NCBI GenBank assembly: GCA_003427395.1
Contig: BFEA01000048.1
Location: 4,565,271 to 4,588,155, forward strand
Origin: Chara braunii
Lineage: Eukaryota; Streptophyta; Charophyceae; Charales; Characeae
Direction: 5' to 3'
DNA length: 22,885 nucleotides
Shown here: one piece after another, positions 1 to 8,869 of the stretch
Layout: every line of letters starts with the position of its first letter
Numbering within the stretch: position 1 is the stretch's first letter
Notes under the pieces: model-generated
Seen by the model: only the letters and a program-made list of their open reading frames with translations
Told to the model about the DNA's origin: nothing
Databases searched by the model: none
Position numbers and translations under genes: made by a program

Positions 1-321
1 AGGGGAACTTTGAAACACTTTGTATTCATATTTCTGATAATATAAATTGTGAAACTCGGTCCTCATCTTCTCTATCTTTGTCTATTGTCAGAATACTGTT
101 CATTGTGTGTAGGAGTACGATGCATGGCATGTACACACTTGCGTNAGATGGTCCCCAGGACCCATGCAAAGGACTAAGATATCAGGGAATTCAAAAGGTT
201 CATAGGCCCTTCAGATCGCTCTAGCATGACACAACAATCCGACAGCACCACAGCTGAGAGGAGCGGGACTGGGTTCAGGCAAGAGGACTTCAGCCAGGCA
301 GAGCAAATAGCATAGGCTAAA
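1..321. other. Gene-free left edge
   Basis: I see no supported gene, RNA or repeat here. The sequence is of mixed composition, with one ambiguous base at 145. Short frames on both strands are interrupted and show no recognisable motif. Confidence 0.6.
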
Positions 322-500
322 CTAGGCAGGGGTGAGGGGTGGTACATCCTTCCTCAGAGAAGTAATCAATGCCGTCCACTCGGACCTCCCAACCATAATG
401 GGGAGGAGCGTGCTTAAGTCATCCATGTTTTCCATATTGACTTGCCGGGGGAATAGGAACCGGACTGTCGCTCCCCAGAATGGTAGGAGCCAGAACCTAA
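322..500 (-). CDS. Possible last exon of a minus-strand gene (weak)
   Basis: On the minus strand an open stretch ends at a TAG at 322-324 and reads as an ordinary soluble peptide (for example ENMDDLSTLLPIMVGRSEW), finishing in a proline-rich tail. Just upstream, near 500, the minus strand reads CTTTAG followed by G, a good splice-acceptor sequence, preceded by a strongly T-rich tract (517-622). That combination is what a terminal exon would look like. There is no family resemblance, the stretch is only about 60 codons, and the same T-rich tract could equally be the reverse of a poly-A tail on a plus-strand retroposon. Treat it as a hypothesis only. Confidence 0.15.
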
Positions 501-516
501 AGTTTCCGTTTTTCTT

Positions 517-557
517 AAAAAAAATAAAATAATAAAAAAAAATGGGGATTCCACCAA

Positions 558-600
<43 letters not shown>

Positions 601-622
601 AGAAGAAGAAGAAGAAGAAGAA
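517..622. repeat. A-rich tract: A37 followed by (GAA)8
   Basis: Two short A runs with T interruptions lead into 37 uninterrupted A residues (562-598), then about eight AAG/GAA triplets to 622. It may be a retroposon poly-A tail on the plus strand that has mutated into a triplet microsatellite, or a polypyrimidine tract read on the minus strand. I found no flanking target-site duplication. Confidence 0.85.
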
Positions 623-846
623 CACAAGCTGGAACCAACGTGTCTTAATGGGACCTTGCGCTTTCCAGCCTGAAGTCTAGGATCTACCTGGCTGGGCATG
701 TTTTAGAGCTCAGCCAGGATTTTGGGGACAACAAATGCTTATTTGATTGAGCAAATGTGTGCGTCAGAATGCACCTGGATGACAATACTGTCTATACATC
801 ACGATTCTTTTCCTGCTTTGGTGCAGAAATGGCCATAATTTGGGTG
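623..846. other. Gene-free interval
   Basis: Nothing supportable is seen between the A-rich tract and the MITE-like element. Confidence 0.5.
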
Positions 847-1108
847 TGCTCACACTAGGACTTCTGGGGATGCATATTACCGCGATCACGTCCAGATTCA
901 GTAAAAAAGAGGTAGCATATGTCCTTATGACATTTAAGTCTTCCAGTTGATACGGACAGGATACCCTACGGCCTTACGCGATCAGACTTTAAGGTAATAC
1001 TCACACAACGATTTTTTCAACTCGGCTCTGGACATCTTTGCGGTCAGATACATCCACAGTCAGCTGTATTTGCACTCAGATGCATCTAGAGAAGTGCTAG
1101 TGTGAGTA
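847..1108. mobile_element. MITE-like element with terminal inverted repeats
   Basis: The first 29 bases (847-875) and the reverse complement of the last 29 (1080-1108) match at 24 positions, including an uninterrupted CTCACACTAG block, an ACTTCT block and a shared GATGCAT. The 262-bp unit has no coding capacity. This is the structure of a miniature inverted-repeat transposable element mobilised in trans by a DNA transposase. I could not identify a clear target-site duplication, so the superfamily is undecided and the true ends may lie a few bases further out. Confidence 0.6.
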
Positions 1109-1441
1109 CGCTGTAAGTCGAAACATGCAGCCCACAGTCCCTATGTCGGTATGACTTGATAAAATAACAAAAAGATAAACAACTTACATAACAGAGGGCG
1201 TTTCCTGTTAACGCGCCGCGGCCTATGGGCTTCGGGGTACCACACCACAATGGCTGGAGGCGCCTGCCAAAATTGAAACAAAATGCCGCGCTGTCGGTTC
1301 GGCACAATTTGGTGCGCATGGCGTTTCCCGGCTCGGCATCAATAACCGGGCCAAGTACTGGTGGTTCAAGAAAAAAGGATGCAACCCTTAGAGCCCAGAC
1401 ACAGTTCAGCCTTCAATGTACCTAAAACCGTGCGCAGTGTT
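1109..1441. other. Gene-free interval with a GC-rich patch
   Basis: No supported gene. Positions about 1205-1345 are richer in G, C and CpG than the surroundings. They could be promoter or 5' untranslated sequence for the exon further right, but no TATA box or other core element is clear. Confidence 0.4.
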
Positions 1442-1570
1442 GGGGATAGTTTGGAGATTGCTCATATATCAGAACATAGCAAAAGGGGATAGTTTGGAGA
1501 TTGCTCATATATCAGAACATAGCATAAGGGGATAGTTTGGAGATTGCTCATATATCAGAACATAGCATAA
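1442..1570. repeat. Three tandem copies of a 43-bp unit
   Basis: Copies begin at 1442, 1485 and 1528, each starting GGGGATAGTTTGGAG and containing ATATATCAGAACATAGCA. They differ at about one base (CAAAAG in the first, CATAAG in the others). Near-identity indicates recent amplification by slippage or unequal exchange. The units are directly adjacent without spacers. Confidence 0.95.
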
Positions 1571-1809
1571 GGCTGTTTTAAGAAATAGAAAAGGGACACA
1601 CAGACAGTCCAGGGATATGTGGGAGCTGCAAACTCTGAGACTGAAGGCAGCACCCACATTTTCTGTTTTGCACTCAAGCCGAGCCTTCGCCTCTGTTATG
1701 TATACAATTCGAACTGGTTTGGGTGGAGCATAAGTCAAGTGGTCTCGACGAACTTGACTGGGGGTGGCGTATACATGATGTACATGTGCAGGGTCTGGTT
1801 CCCCCATAC

Positions 1810-2994
1810 ATGGCAAAAGCGACCAGCGAACTCCTCAACACCGACGATTGGTCGTTTGTGAAGGATGACGATGCGTTCTTGTCGTACGTGACCGGAATGT
1901 CAGCGGAGGAGAGAGATGCAACGACTCTTGCATTCGCAGAAGAAGTTGCCCAGAGGATTGAAAAGTCGAAGCACCTCCGTTCGGACCTGAGTTACAAGGG
2001 AGCAAAGAATTCTTTTCCGGATGTGACGGAGCAGCTTCGAGGGTTCCATGGAGGTCAGGACTGGTTGCCAAACACCCACTATGTGCTGCAAAAGTTTGCT
2101 GCACGAGTTCGGAAGAGAGGGTTGGGAGATCGGGAGGAAGGAGGGGATGCAAAGAAAGGGGCTTTGGCGGCAGGGATACTCCGCGTTCCCGGCAACAAGA
2201 ATCTTGAGCCAAAGGAAGCCACCTGGCAACCGGCTATGCAAGGTTCTGTCATGGGATTATCGAAGAGGAAGAAGATGCTCAAGGGTAGGCCGAAGTTGTT
2301 CGATGCACAAGCTAGCGTGAGGGCTCAGCAACTCATGACTGTGAGGCAAGCAATCCAGATGACATTGGCAGATGCTCAGCAAGCAAAGGAAAAGTTTAGG
2401 AAGGAAATGAACCCGGACCTGCAAGTCGATGAAGAAGACATGCCTCCAGCATCCTTGACTACAGGTGACGTGAATCTGGAAGTGTCACCGCCGAAGGGTG
2501 GCGGGGATGATGAGCTAAGAGCAACTGTCACTGCTGAAGTCACATCAGAAGCTGGGTTGCAGTCTTCCGAAGACAATGAGACGGCTGTGCCAAGAAAAGG
2601 CGCAAAGGAAAAGGAGGCGGAGGGACTAGAAATGGCTCAAGAGGAGGTCAAAGAACTTTACCAGCGAACAATTGGGAGCAAGCTGAAGGTTTTACCGGAG
2701 CAGGAGATGCCTCAGGCAAAGTCAGCTGATCAACAAATGGAGAGTGATGTGAATGAGAGTAAGATGGCACAGCTTCCGCCTCACGTCCGGTTCAAGGATG
2801 TAAAGGGTGAGCCTGAGAAGAGCAGAAGCAAGAGGAGAGTATCCTTTTCTAAGGCTTTTTACAAAATCTGTCTCAGTAAGAAATGCGTCTCCTGTTTTTC
2901 TCTCTTGTGTGTGTTCAATTGCTGCAATTCTTGGGAGCAGCCGCCAGTTCTTTTCCACCGTTTCCTTTTTTCACTTTTTGACAGTTTTTGTTAA
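1810..2994 (+). CDS. Unrecognised host-gene exon(s), coiled-coil/acidic protein
   Basis: The frame is open from 1645 to a TAA at 2992-2994, far longer than chance allows and unlike the retroelements nearby. The first in-frame ATG is at 1810 (MAKATSELLNTDDW). The N-terminal part looks globular, with segments such as FLSYVTGMSAEERD and FHGGQDWLPNTHYVLQKF. Next come a basic stretch (SKRKKMLKGRPK), a Gln/Ala/Lys-rich segment likely to be helical, and an acidic, low-complexity, probably disordered region. After about 2806 the translation turns Cys/Phe-rich and the DNA pyrimidine-rich, as in an intron. Plausible splice donors are AAGG|GTGAGC (GT at 2807) and TCA|GTAAGA (GT at 2876), so the final 40-60 codons may not be coding. 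I see no signal peptide, membrane segment or retroelement motif. I do not recognise the family; it could be one internal exon of a larger gene. Confidence 0.45.
   Translation: MAKATSELLNTDDWSFVKDDDAFLSYVTGMSAEERDATTLAFAEEVAQRIEKSKHLRSDLSYKGAKNSFPDVTEQLRGFHGGQDWLPNTHYVLQKFAARVRKRGLGDREEGGDAKKGALAAGILRVPGNKNLEPKEATWQPAMQGSVMGLSKRKKMLKGRPKLFDAQASVRAQQLMTVRQAIQMTLADAQQAKEKFRKEMNPDLQVDEEDMPPASLTTGDVNLEVSPPKGGGDDELRATVTAEVTSEAGLQSSEDNETAVPRKGAKEKEAEGLEMAQEEVKELYQRTIGSKLKVLPEQEMPQAKSADQQMESDVNESKMAQLPPHVRFKDVKGEPEKSRSKRRVSFSKAFYKICLSKKCVSCFSLLCVFNCCNSWEQPPVLFHRFLFSLFDSFC
2804..2881 (+). other. Candidate 5' splice sites ending the exon
   Basis: Two donor-like sequences occur where the protein stops looking coding: GT at 2807 in AAGGGTGAGC and GT at 2876 in CTCAGTAAGA. 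A T-rich stretch follows (2890-2990). The second matches the plant consensus better, the first ends the plausible protein sooner. Only transcript data can choose. Confidence 0.35.
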
Positions 2995-3571
2995 GTGCTC
3001 AATTTCTTTCCAAAATATCTGACAAAAGCAAGGAAAGGACCAAGTTTTTTTTTTGTTTTGAATATTTTTAAAAAGTCGTACAACTGGAGGCCGGGGACCC
3101 CACAATTCGACCCATGGTTCAATACTGAGAGCACAACTCAACTTAGCTTGCGTCAATGGAGTACACTTCCTACTTATCTCTACTACAACAACACATTCAC
3201 TCAATTGCTTACTCTCCCATTTCTACACTATCCTAAACCTTCCCCTATGCCTCCTACCCTACACTATTCACATACCTACACAGGTCTGATTTCGGCCTGA
3301 AACAGCCGACAGGAATCCTCCTCCTTCAGTTCCGAGTAACCATTGTACTCACCACCCTCCATCCCACTTAGCTGCCTCCTGGGGCCAAATCTGTTGTTTC
3401 AATGAACCGAGTCTCCAGGTTCATTCTAATACCTGCTGTCTATACAACCACCCTCACCCTCGCTCGAGATACGGGTCAGCTGGTTGGCCTGGCACCAAGC
3501 ATAGGTCGCAAAACCATCTTTTTCACCTGTTCATATTTGACCCAGTCCAAGCCTTGATGTATCATATGTGG
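2995..3571. other. Gene-free interval
   Basis: No supported gene. There is a T10 run and an A/T-rich start, then C-rich sequence with many CTAC and CCCT words. A GGTTCAA near 3115 resembles a tRNA T-loop start, but no cloverleaf can be built around it. Confidence 0.5.
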
Positions 3572-3935
3572 CCAGACCCACGTAAATATGATGGCCTGGC
3601 TACCATCTGGACATCCGGACAGGCGTCCAGACGGTCTGCTGTCCGGTGTCTGGACGCCGGACCGTAGGAGGCCCGTCTGGAAGGGGGGTCAAAACCCCGA
3701 AATTCAAAAAAAAAATGGGGCACCCTAGACCTGTTCCTCGGGTCCAGGGCGCCCCCTGAAAAATGTTTCTATGATTTTTGGGGCTGGTATCGGCCGTACA
3801 GGGCGGCCGGACCGACCCCTTTTCTATTTGCATCCTGGGCAGACTGTTGGAGGCAGAGCGCAGTTCCCCAGTGACAAAGGGAAGAAATGGCGGATCTAGG
3901 CACTTCAGAGCGCTTTCTCGCCCACCCGCCGCCGC

Positions 3936-3957
3936 CACACACACACACACACACACA
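3936..3957. repeat. (CA)11 microsatellite
   Basis: Eleven uninterrupted CA units inside the TCCGGA element. Confidence 0.95.
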
Positions 3958-4012
3958 AACACAGAGGGAGAGGGAGAGAGAGCCCTCGCTACCGTTGTGG
4001 ACTGGTGCGCAC

Positions 4013-4113
<101 letters not shown>

Positions 4114-4126
4114 AAATCGGACTTCA

Positions 4127-4190
4127 AACTTTGAACTTCAAGTTATGAACTTCAAATTATGAACTGCTAAAGTCTTGAACTTCATTTAAT
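4127..4190 (+). repeat. Degenerate tandem ~14-16 bp TGAACTTCAA repeats
   Basis: The words TTTGAACTTCAAGTTA, TGAACTTCAAATTA, TGAACTGCTAAAGTC and TTGAACTTCATTTAA follow one another directly: about four drifting copies of a short unit next to the AG tract. Confidence 0.7.
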
Positions 4191-4439
4191 ATTTACCTTT
4201 ATTCAGGTTTACTGCAGAGTGTTCTTTTTTTTGTTTCTTCACTTTTTCTTCCCTTGCAGCAGTTTGTGCTTTGCAGTGACTGTGCCAGCACAGTGTATGT
4301 CAAGGAGTGATCATTCATGCTTGTCATATATGCCAACAGCGATGTCTTCCTGGAACACTTCCCCTCAAGTCACGGTTACATGATGAAACTGCATTCAACA
4401 TGCATAAGAGACCTGCAAGTGTTTTTTTTTTTTTTTTCA

Positions 4440-4617
4440 ATCCGGTCCGATCCGGACATGATCATCCGGACCATCCAGACTGATCTAGACCATGTCCGGA
4501 CAGTCCAGACTGGTCCGCAAATCCGGACGTCCGGATCATATCCGGACGTCATATCCGGACATCCGGATCATATCCGGACCGACTGGTTGTCTGGGTCCGG
4601 ATTTGTCCGGTGTCCGG
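4440..4617. repeat. Right subterminal TCCGGA array
   Basis: About a dozen TCCGGA or close variants occur within 180 bp. The part at about 4520-4582 is nearly tandem, with the alternating words GACGTCCGGATCATATCCG and GACGTCATATCCG. Because the core is palindromic, each unit reads the same on both strands. A T15 run precedes the array. Confidence 0.85.
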
Positions 4618-4641
4618 GTCCACGGTAGCCATGATATTTAC

Positions 4642-4778
4642 CCAGACCCCACCCAAGCTGATTTAAAATCCCCCTACCAGTCCCCAGCCCACCCAGCATT
4701 TGCAATAATAGCCTTCCCCTACCCAGCCACACCCAGGTCAAAATTTTGCTATGTGCCTGATTGAAACGAGATCCAACA
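4642..4778. other. Short spacer rich in CCCAGCC
   Basis: Sequence between the DNA element and the proposed G1 LTR. It holds several CCCAGCC/CACCCA words and no gene. Confidence 0.4.
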
Positions 4779-5562
4779 TGGTGGCATCCACATGTTCCCA
4801 TACACATGTGCAATGACAAGTGACCTTTGGAGGGAGCAATCCACACCACACCGGATGGTAAGAATACGCAGCGGAAGCACACAAATACCGAAAATAGAAT
4901 TGAAATGAAAATCAATTCTAATTACCGTTCTCCCCAAGTCAATCAACAGCACAAATTTCCAAGGATCTCAACCACGTTACCAACACCCACGGACCAATTA
5001 TTTACAAGGTTTCATCGAAGTATCCAGGTGTTGCATACTCGTGAAACACAGTCATAAGTATGACGCAGATTCCCAGAACTGACCAGATAATACAGAGTTG
5101 ATACAAATACAGCGGAAGAGTTGATACCCATGGACTGACTCGGACCTGACTCGGACTGCAATCGAACACTCTCAATCATTCATCAGGGGTGTGAAGCCCT
5201 GGCCTTGGACATGGACGGGTCTGAGATCATCCACGGACGAATGGAGGGAGGAGAGAGACGAAGGGAGGAGGAGAGGGAAGATGACGTCAACTCAATGTTT
5301 CTCAAAGATAGTATCTTGAAATGTCAGAGATGGCGAAAGTCCGAAATGTCGTGAATACAGTGTCCCACAATGTCTCAGATATCGATCTCACAATGTCAAG
5401 TACATCTCCAGAGGCAGATGAAATCAGATCCCACAAGTAGTCCTCAACCTATAGTCCCAATGTTGCTGTCTCCAATGTCATCAGAATTCGTAACCATCTT
5501 TCATACTCGTAGTAGTCCCGTAGGAGAACCCAGAAGTAGACTTAGACGGAGAAGGTAGGAGG

Positions 5563-5592
5563 AGAGCGAGCGAGCGAGCGAGAGAGAGAGAG
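5563..5592. repeat. AGCG/GA simple repeat in the G1 LTR
   Basis: GAGCGAGCGAGCGAGCGA followed by a short GA run: a compound tetranucleotide/dinucleotide microsatellite. Confidence 0.85.
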
Positions 5593-5700
5593 CGGTGGAG
5601 GAAGATGAGGGAGAGAAGGCGAAGCCTTCCTCCCTGGTACCTGGCACGGTAGCTATGGTGCTGCAAGGGGGCTGGGCCGGTAACTGGCGCGGCACCCGAT

Positions 5701-5802
5701 GCTGCGCTAATCCTCTCGCCGCTGAGCTCCTGCTCTCCTCGCTGCTCCTCGCTATGCTGCAGCGCTGCGCTAATCGTACTAACGCTGAATGCTGCGCTAA
5801 TC
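5701..5802. repeat. Three copies of GCTGCGCTAATC in the G1 LTR
   Basis: Exact 12-mers at 5701-5712, 5764-5775 and 5791-5802 with unequal spacing (63 and 27 bp). They could be regulatory sites of the LTR or the remains of a minisatellite. Confidence 0.75.
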
Positions 5803-5903
5803 CTGAAGACTAACCTTCGGTCCATATAACCTCCCTACTGAGGCTGGTACCCAGCCTTTTGTAGTGCTGGGCCGGCCTCCTACCTGCTGGTACCTACCGG
5901 CCT

Positions 5904-5942
5904 GGACAGTTGATCTGATCAACAGTCCAGTTTTAAAACTGG
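5904..5942. promoter_or_regulatory. Two overlapping palindromes in the G1 LTR
   Basis: Positions 5904-5928 form a 25-bp inverted repeat (GGACAGTTGATC, T centre, then its complement) with one mismatch. Positions 5927-5942 form a perfect 16-bp palindrome, CCAGTTTTAAAACTGG. They share two bases and lie about 225-260 bp inside the U3 end of the LTR, where protein-binding sites are common. Function is inferred from symmetry alone. Confidence 0.45.
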
Positions 5943-6166
5943 AACTTGGCACCTAAACGCGGCAGCCTCTGCAGCGCCGCCGGTAGGTCCTATGCTGGAC
6001 CGGTACCGGCCTTGTGGCCGTTGGCCTGGGCCTCTACCCCTGGCCTGCCTGAACCGCCGTGGTCCTGGCCTATCTGGGCCTCATCTGAACCGTCGTCCCT
6101 TAGGCCTACCCTGCCTATTTGGAACCGGGCCCTAACTGGGGCCAGTGTGGCTCAGAATGCCACACA

Positions 6167-6178
6167 CTCCCCCCCTTG
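6167..6178 (-). promoter_or_regulatory. Polypurine tract of G1
   Basis: The minus strand reads CAAGGGGGGGAG directly before the LTR start TGTGTGG. This purine run is where plus-strand DNA synthesis is primed during reverse transcription. Its position right at the LTR start and just after the pol stop codon is canonical. Confidence 0.75.
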
Positions 6179-6259
6179 AAGACCTTGCTAACTGCGAGCG
6201 CGAAGCTGTCTGTCCGATGTCCGTACGGGGCGGGCAGGTTGGGCAGCTTCCTTAGCAAG

Positions 6260-6830
6260 TCACTGTTTTTCGTAATGCGCGAAGATGAGGGGTGCTGTCG
6301 CCTTCAAGTCAGCTCGTGAAATCCAGCGTGTGTCGTCAGGATCGCATTGCTTAAATGTAACTTTGTACTGCATTGGCCTGTTGCCATGTTTGCGATGCGT
6401 GAGAACGCGGTCGACCTCCTGGTGACCATCCACTGAAGGAGGGTCGTGTGACCGTCTGCCCGGGAAGTCCGCTGTGGAGGCTGGAGTGTAGACCGCCAAC
6501 TTTGAAGCGTGAAATATCGGGTGGACCGTCAAATGGGGGGGGATCTCGATAATGAAAGATGGACCGGCGGGGTCGTCGCCAGCTGCTGAAGTGACCTTCC
6601 ATGGTCCAAACCACTTAGGGAGGAGCTTGCACGAGACGTGATGCTCAAGCGCGAATTCCTCGGAGGTGACCCAAACCAGGTCGCCGGTGCGGATTGGAGA
6701 TGGGATGCGACGCCGGTTCACTTGCTGCTGCATATGGACCTGAGCCTTTTGCATGTTTGCGCGGGCTTTGGCCAGCAGTTCCTTGTACTTTCGTGTAGAA
6801 GCGGGGGACGCATATGAAACGCATGTCGGG
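6260..6830 (-). pseudogene. G1 pol fragment: integrase C-terminal domain and chromodomain
   Basis: The minus-strand frame starts in the helical linker after the integrase core (YKELLAKARANMQKAQ), then IRTGDLVWV, LLPKWFGPWKV and HPIFHASKL, the GPY/F-type C-terminal domain that binds DNA. It ends in a chromodomain: an EVDRVLTHR opening, QYKVTFKQC strand, DTRWISRADL aromatic/acidic segment and LIFAHYE helix, then a TAA about 80 bp before the polypurine tract. Chromodomains of this kind bring the integration complex to chromatin carrying particular histone marks. The frame is clean to the stop, but the upstream part of the integrase is missing, so this is a tail without a catalytic core. Confidence 0.8.
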
Positions 6831-7060
6831 CTTCGTCGTTGAATTCGAAGGGCACCAAGGGGACTGAAGTCGCGACAATGGTGCAGCGATCCGTTGAAAC
6901 TCTTTGACGAAGCGCATGTAGTAAGATGCTAAGCCAAGAAAGGAGCGGACGTCGGTAGTACACTCGAGGTCTGGCCAATCTTGAATGGCTTATACTTTGT
7001 CCGCGAGCGGACGAATGCCTTGCAGCGTCACGTAATGGCCTAAGTGTGTTGGGCAAACTC
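6831..7060 (-). pseudogene. G1 pol fragment: RT thumb/connection and start of RNase H
   Basis: After the palm domain the frame shifts near 7040. The continuation reads the typical RT C-terminal segment, with DVRSFLGLASYYMRFVKEFQ and RIAAPLSRL. A TAA at 6990-6992 sits where a glutamine codon is expected, between ADKV and AIQDWP. A further shift follows at about 6870, and then the opening of an RNase H domain (FEFNDEARHAF) breaks off and is joined directly to integrase C-terminal sequence. Confidence 0.7.
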
Positions 7061-8290
7061 GCACTTGTCACGGTTCGCCTTGTACTTGGCGATACGAAGC
7101 CGCTCCAAAACGGCGCGAAGGTGCTCAAGGTGCTCGTCCATCGTCCGACTATAAACCAAGATGTCATCAAGGTAAATGAGGACGGTGCGGTCGAGCAAGT
7201 CGCGGAATTCCGTCGTCATAGCCGCTTGGAAAGTAGTCGGGGCATTGGTGAGACCGAAAGGCATGACGATCCACTCAAAGTGCCCATATTGCGTCTTGAA
7301 CGCGGTCTTGTACCTATCTCTTGGCTGGATCTCGATCTGGTGGTAGCCGGATTTGAGGTCAAGCTTCGAGAAGTACTTGGCGCTGCCTAGTCGCTCGAGA
7401 AAATCATCGATCCGAGGGAGAGGGCCGACGTTCTTGATCGTTTGCGCGTTAAGTTTCCGATAGTCGATGTACAAACGAAGGTCCTTATTCTTCTTCCGAA
7501 TGAAGAGAACGGGAGCACCGTATCGCGAACATCTAGGGCGAATCCAGCCCTTGGCCAAGAGATCGTCTAGTTGTGCCCGAAGCACTTGAAGCTCCTCTTC
7601 GCTCATGCGGTAGATACATCCGCTCGGAGGTACGGCGCCATCCTCGAGAGTGATCCCGTGGCGTATGGGCCGATCCGGTACTACTCCGGCGGGAGCTTGG
7701 AAGACATCCTCATAGCTGTCCAACAGCTCAATGATGCGTGGGTCCAACGTATCCATCTTGGGCTGATCACCGGGTGGGAGGGCGTGAAGAAAACATATGC
7801 CCATCTCCTCGATGTCGTTCCGCCGTATGGATTGGCGAATGCTCGCCGCGGAGACCACGTGACAACTAATCGAAGGATGAGGAAGCGGTACCGTACACGG
7901 GACTAATTCGCCACGCCGATCACGAACGTGAACGGTGCGTCGATTGAAGTTTACCGGATGGTCTTTGCTTTGCAGCCACGACATGCCTAAGATCATATCA
8001 AACTTAGTGTCCAATATGTCGAATGACACGGCCTCGCATGCTAGCGGGGCAAAGTACATGGGCACCGAGTCAACGCATCGGTCGATTGACTTTTGAGTGT
8101 GACCATCGGCCAACGTGACGTGCGTAGGCTGACTTTTCCTTTGAATGCGCGGGCCTAGCCCGGCGCGCGCCATGAAGTCTTGGCTGATGTAGTTGCGAGT
8201 CGCTCCACAATCGATCAAGGCACTGCAGGTTGCCTTTCCGTTCTGAATGCGGATGTAGAGGAGCGGCGCGCGATGTCGACGTACCGTTGC
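7040..8290 (-). pseudogene. G1 pol: aspartic protease and reverse transcriptase
   Basis: A long minus-strand frame, open from about 8290 (APLLYIRIQNGKATC) to 7040. Protease comes first: active-site loop LIDCGATRNYIS, then DMILGMSWL, the second conserved strand of retropepsins. After a linker the RT begins with GCIYRMSEEELQVLRAQ and GWIRPRCSRYGAPVLF, then YIDYRKLNAQT, FSKLDLKSGYHQI, MPFGLTNAPTTFQ and the catalytic YLDDILVYS. All expected palm and finger motifs are present and the YLDD is intact. In the protease loop Cys replaces the usual Ser/Thr after the catalytic Asp. The frame ends at TAG next to a frameshift. The product would have cut the polyprotein and copied the RNA in the virus-like particle. 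Confidence 0.9.
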
Positions 8291-8760
8291 ATTGCGTACT
8301 CGCGGTCGATCTTCGCTAGATAGTTACAAAGATCGCCAACTGCTACTCCGCCGTCTGTCGACGGAGTTGGTACTGCAGCGTGCAAGTATTCGTGCAAATG
8401 TGCCATTAAGGTGTTGCAATGCGGAGTTGGCAAAGAACCGGTGGAGGGAAGAGGAAACCATTGGAAGTCCTCCACCGTCAACGGCTCGAGTTCCTCAAGA
8501 CTCGCCTAAAGTGACGGATCCTCCAATAGAAGGGCTGGCGAAGCAACCGGTTCGTTGTTCGATGACGAAACTAGCGCACATGCGCTTGAATCTTGCATGT
8601 GGAGAGGCTGGTTCAACGGTGGGACCAGCTCGACAGCATAGTTCTCAAAATTAATATGAGAACTTGCGACCACCGCGGTGTCCCCGGACGTGAGAGAGAC
8701 TGCTAGCAAGGCAGCCGAGTCCGGCGGACTGGGCAGTGTTGTCGCTGCACTTCCGGCGGT
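8215..8760 (-). pseudogene. G1 gag-pol linker
   Basis: Two overlapping minus-strand frames carry the linker between the zinc knuckle and the protease. The first (about 8506-8760) includes DSAALLAVSLTSGDTAVV and SSHINFENYAVELVPPL. The second (8220-8481) includes LTVEDFQWFPLPSTGSLP-like sequence and DLCNYLAKIDREYAMQRYVD. Frame changes occur near 8500 and 8285. No catalytic motif is expected. I infer it belongs to the polyprotein because it joins two recognised domains without a gap. Confidence 0.55.
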
Positions 8761-8810
8761 GCTCAGTTTCCCGAGCCTGGACGTTTGACATTTTCCTTGT
8801 CCTTGTCGAG

Positions 8811-8852
8811 GCAGGCGCTTGTGACGTGTTTGGCGCTATTGCACCACAAACA
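8811..8852 (-). other. G1 gag CCHC zinc knuckle
   Basis: The minus strand encodes CLWCNSAKHVTSAC, an exact C-x2-C-x4-H-x4-C knuckle that binds element RNA for packaging. It is in a different frame from the upstream gag, so a frameshift lies between about 8870 and 9000. A TGA at 8763-8765 follows in this frame. Confidence 0.85.
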
Positions 8853-8869
8853 GCATCCCCATTTGTGTC

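Larger units (their letters stand above)
4779..6166 (-). repeat. 3' LTR of gypsy element G1 (proposed limits)
   Basis: On the minus strand a G-rich polypurine tract is followed immediately by TGTGTGGCATTC, the expected TG start of a 3' LTR, fixing the right border at 6166. The left border is less certain. I place it at 4779 because the plus strand there begins TGGTGGCATCC, which mirrors the other terminus as an imperfect terminal inverted repeat with TG/CA ends, giving an LTR of about 1.39 kb. Inside are the AGCGGAAGCAC motif near 4870 (also in the G2 LTR), an (AGCG)n/(GA)n tract near 5563-5592, palindromes at 5904-5942 and three copies of GCTGCGCTAATC. The second LTR needed for proof is not in the window. 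Confidence 0.55.

Noticed and set aside
414-699. Phe/Leu/Ser-rich minus-strand frames
   Set aside because: Most of the translation is poly-A and GAA microsatellite read in reverse; only the part left of 500 could be coding.
1225-1425. Short plus-strand protein in the GC-rich patch
   Set aside because: Only 66 codons, no motif, ordinary for GC-rich noncoding DNA.
1442-1570. CRISPR-like repeat array
   Set aside because: The 43-bp units are directly adjacent with no spacers, in a eukaryotic context.
3085-3125. tRNA or tRNA-derived SINE signal around GGTTCAA
   Set aside because: No A-box partner at the right distance and no acceptor-stem pairing could be drawn.
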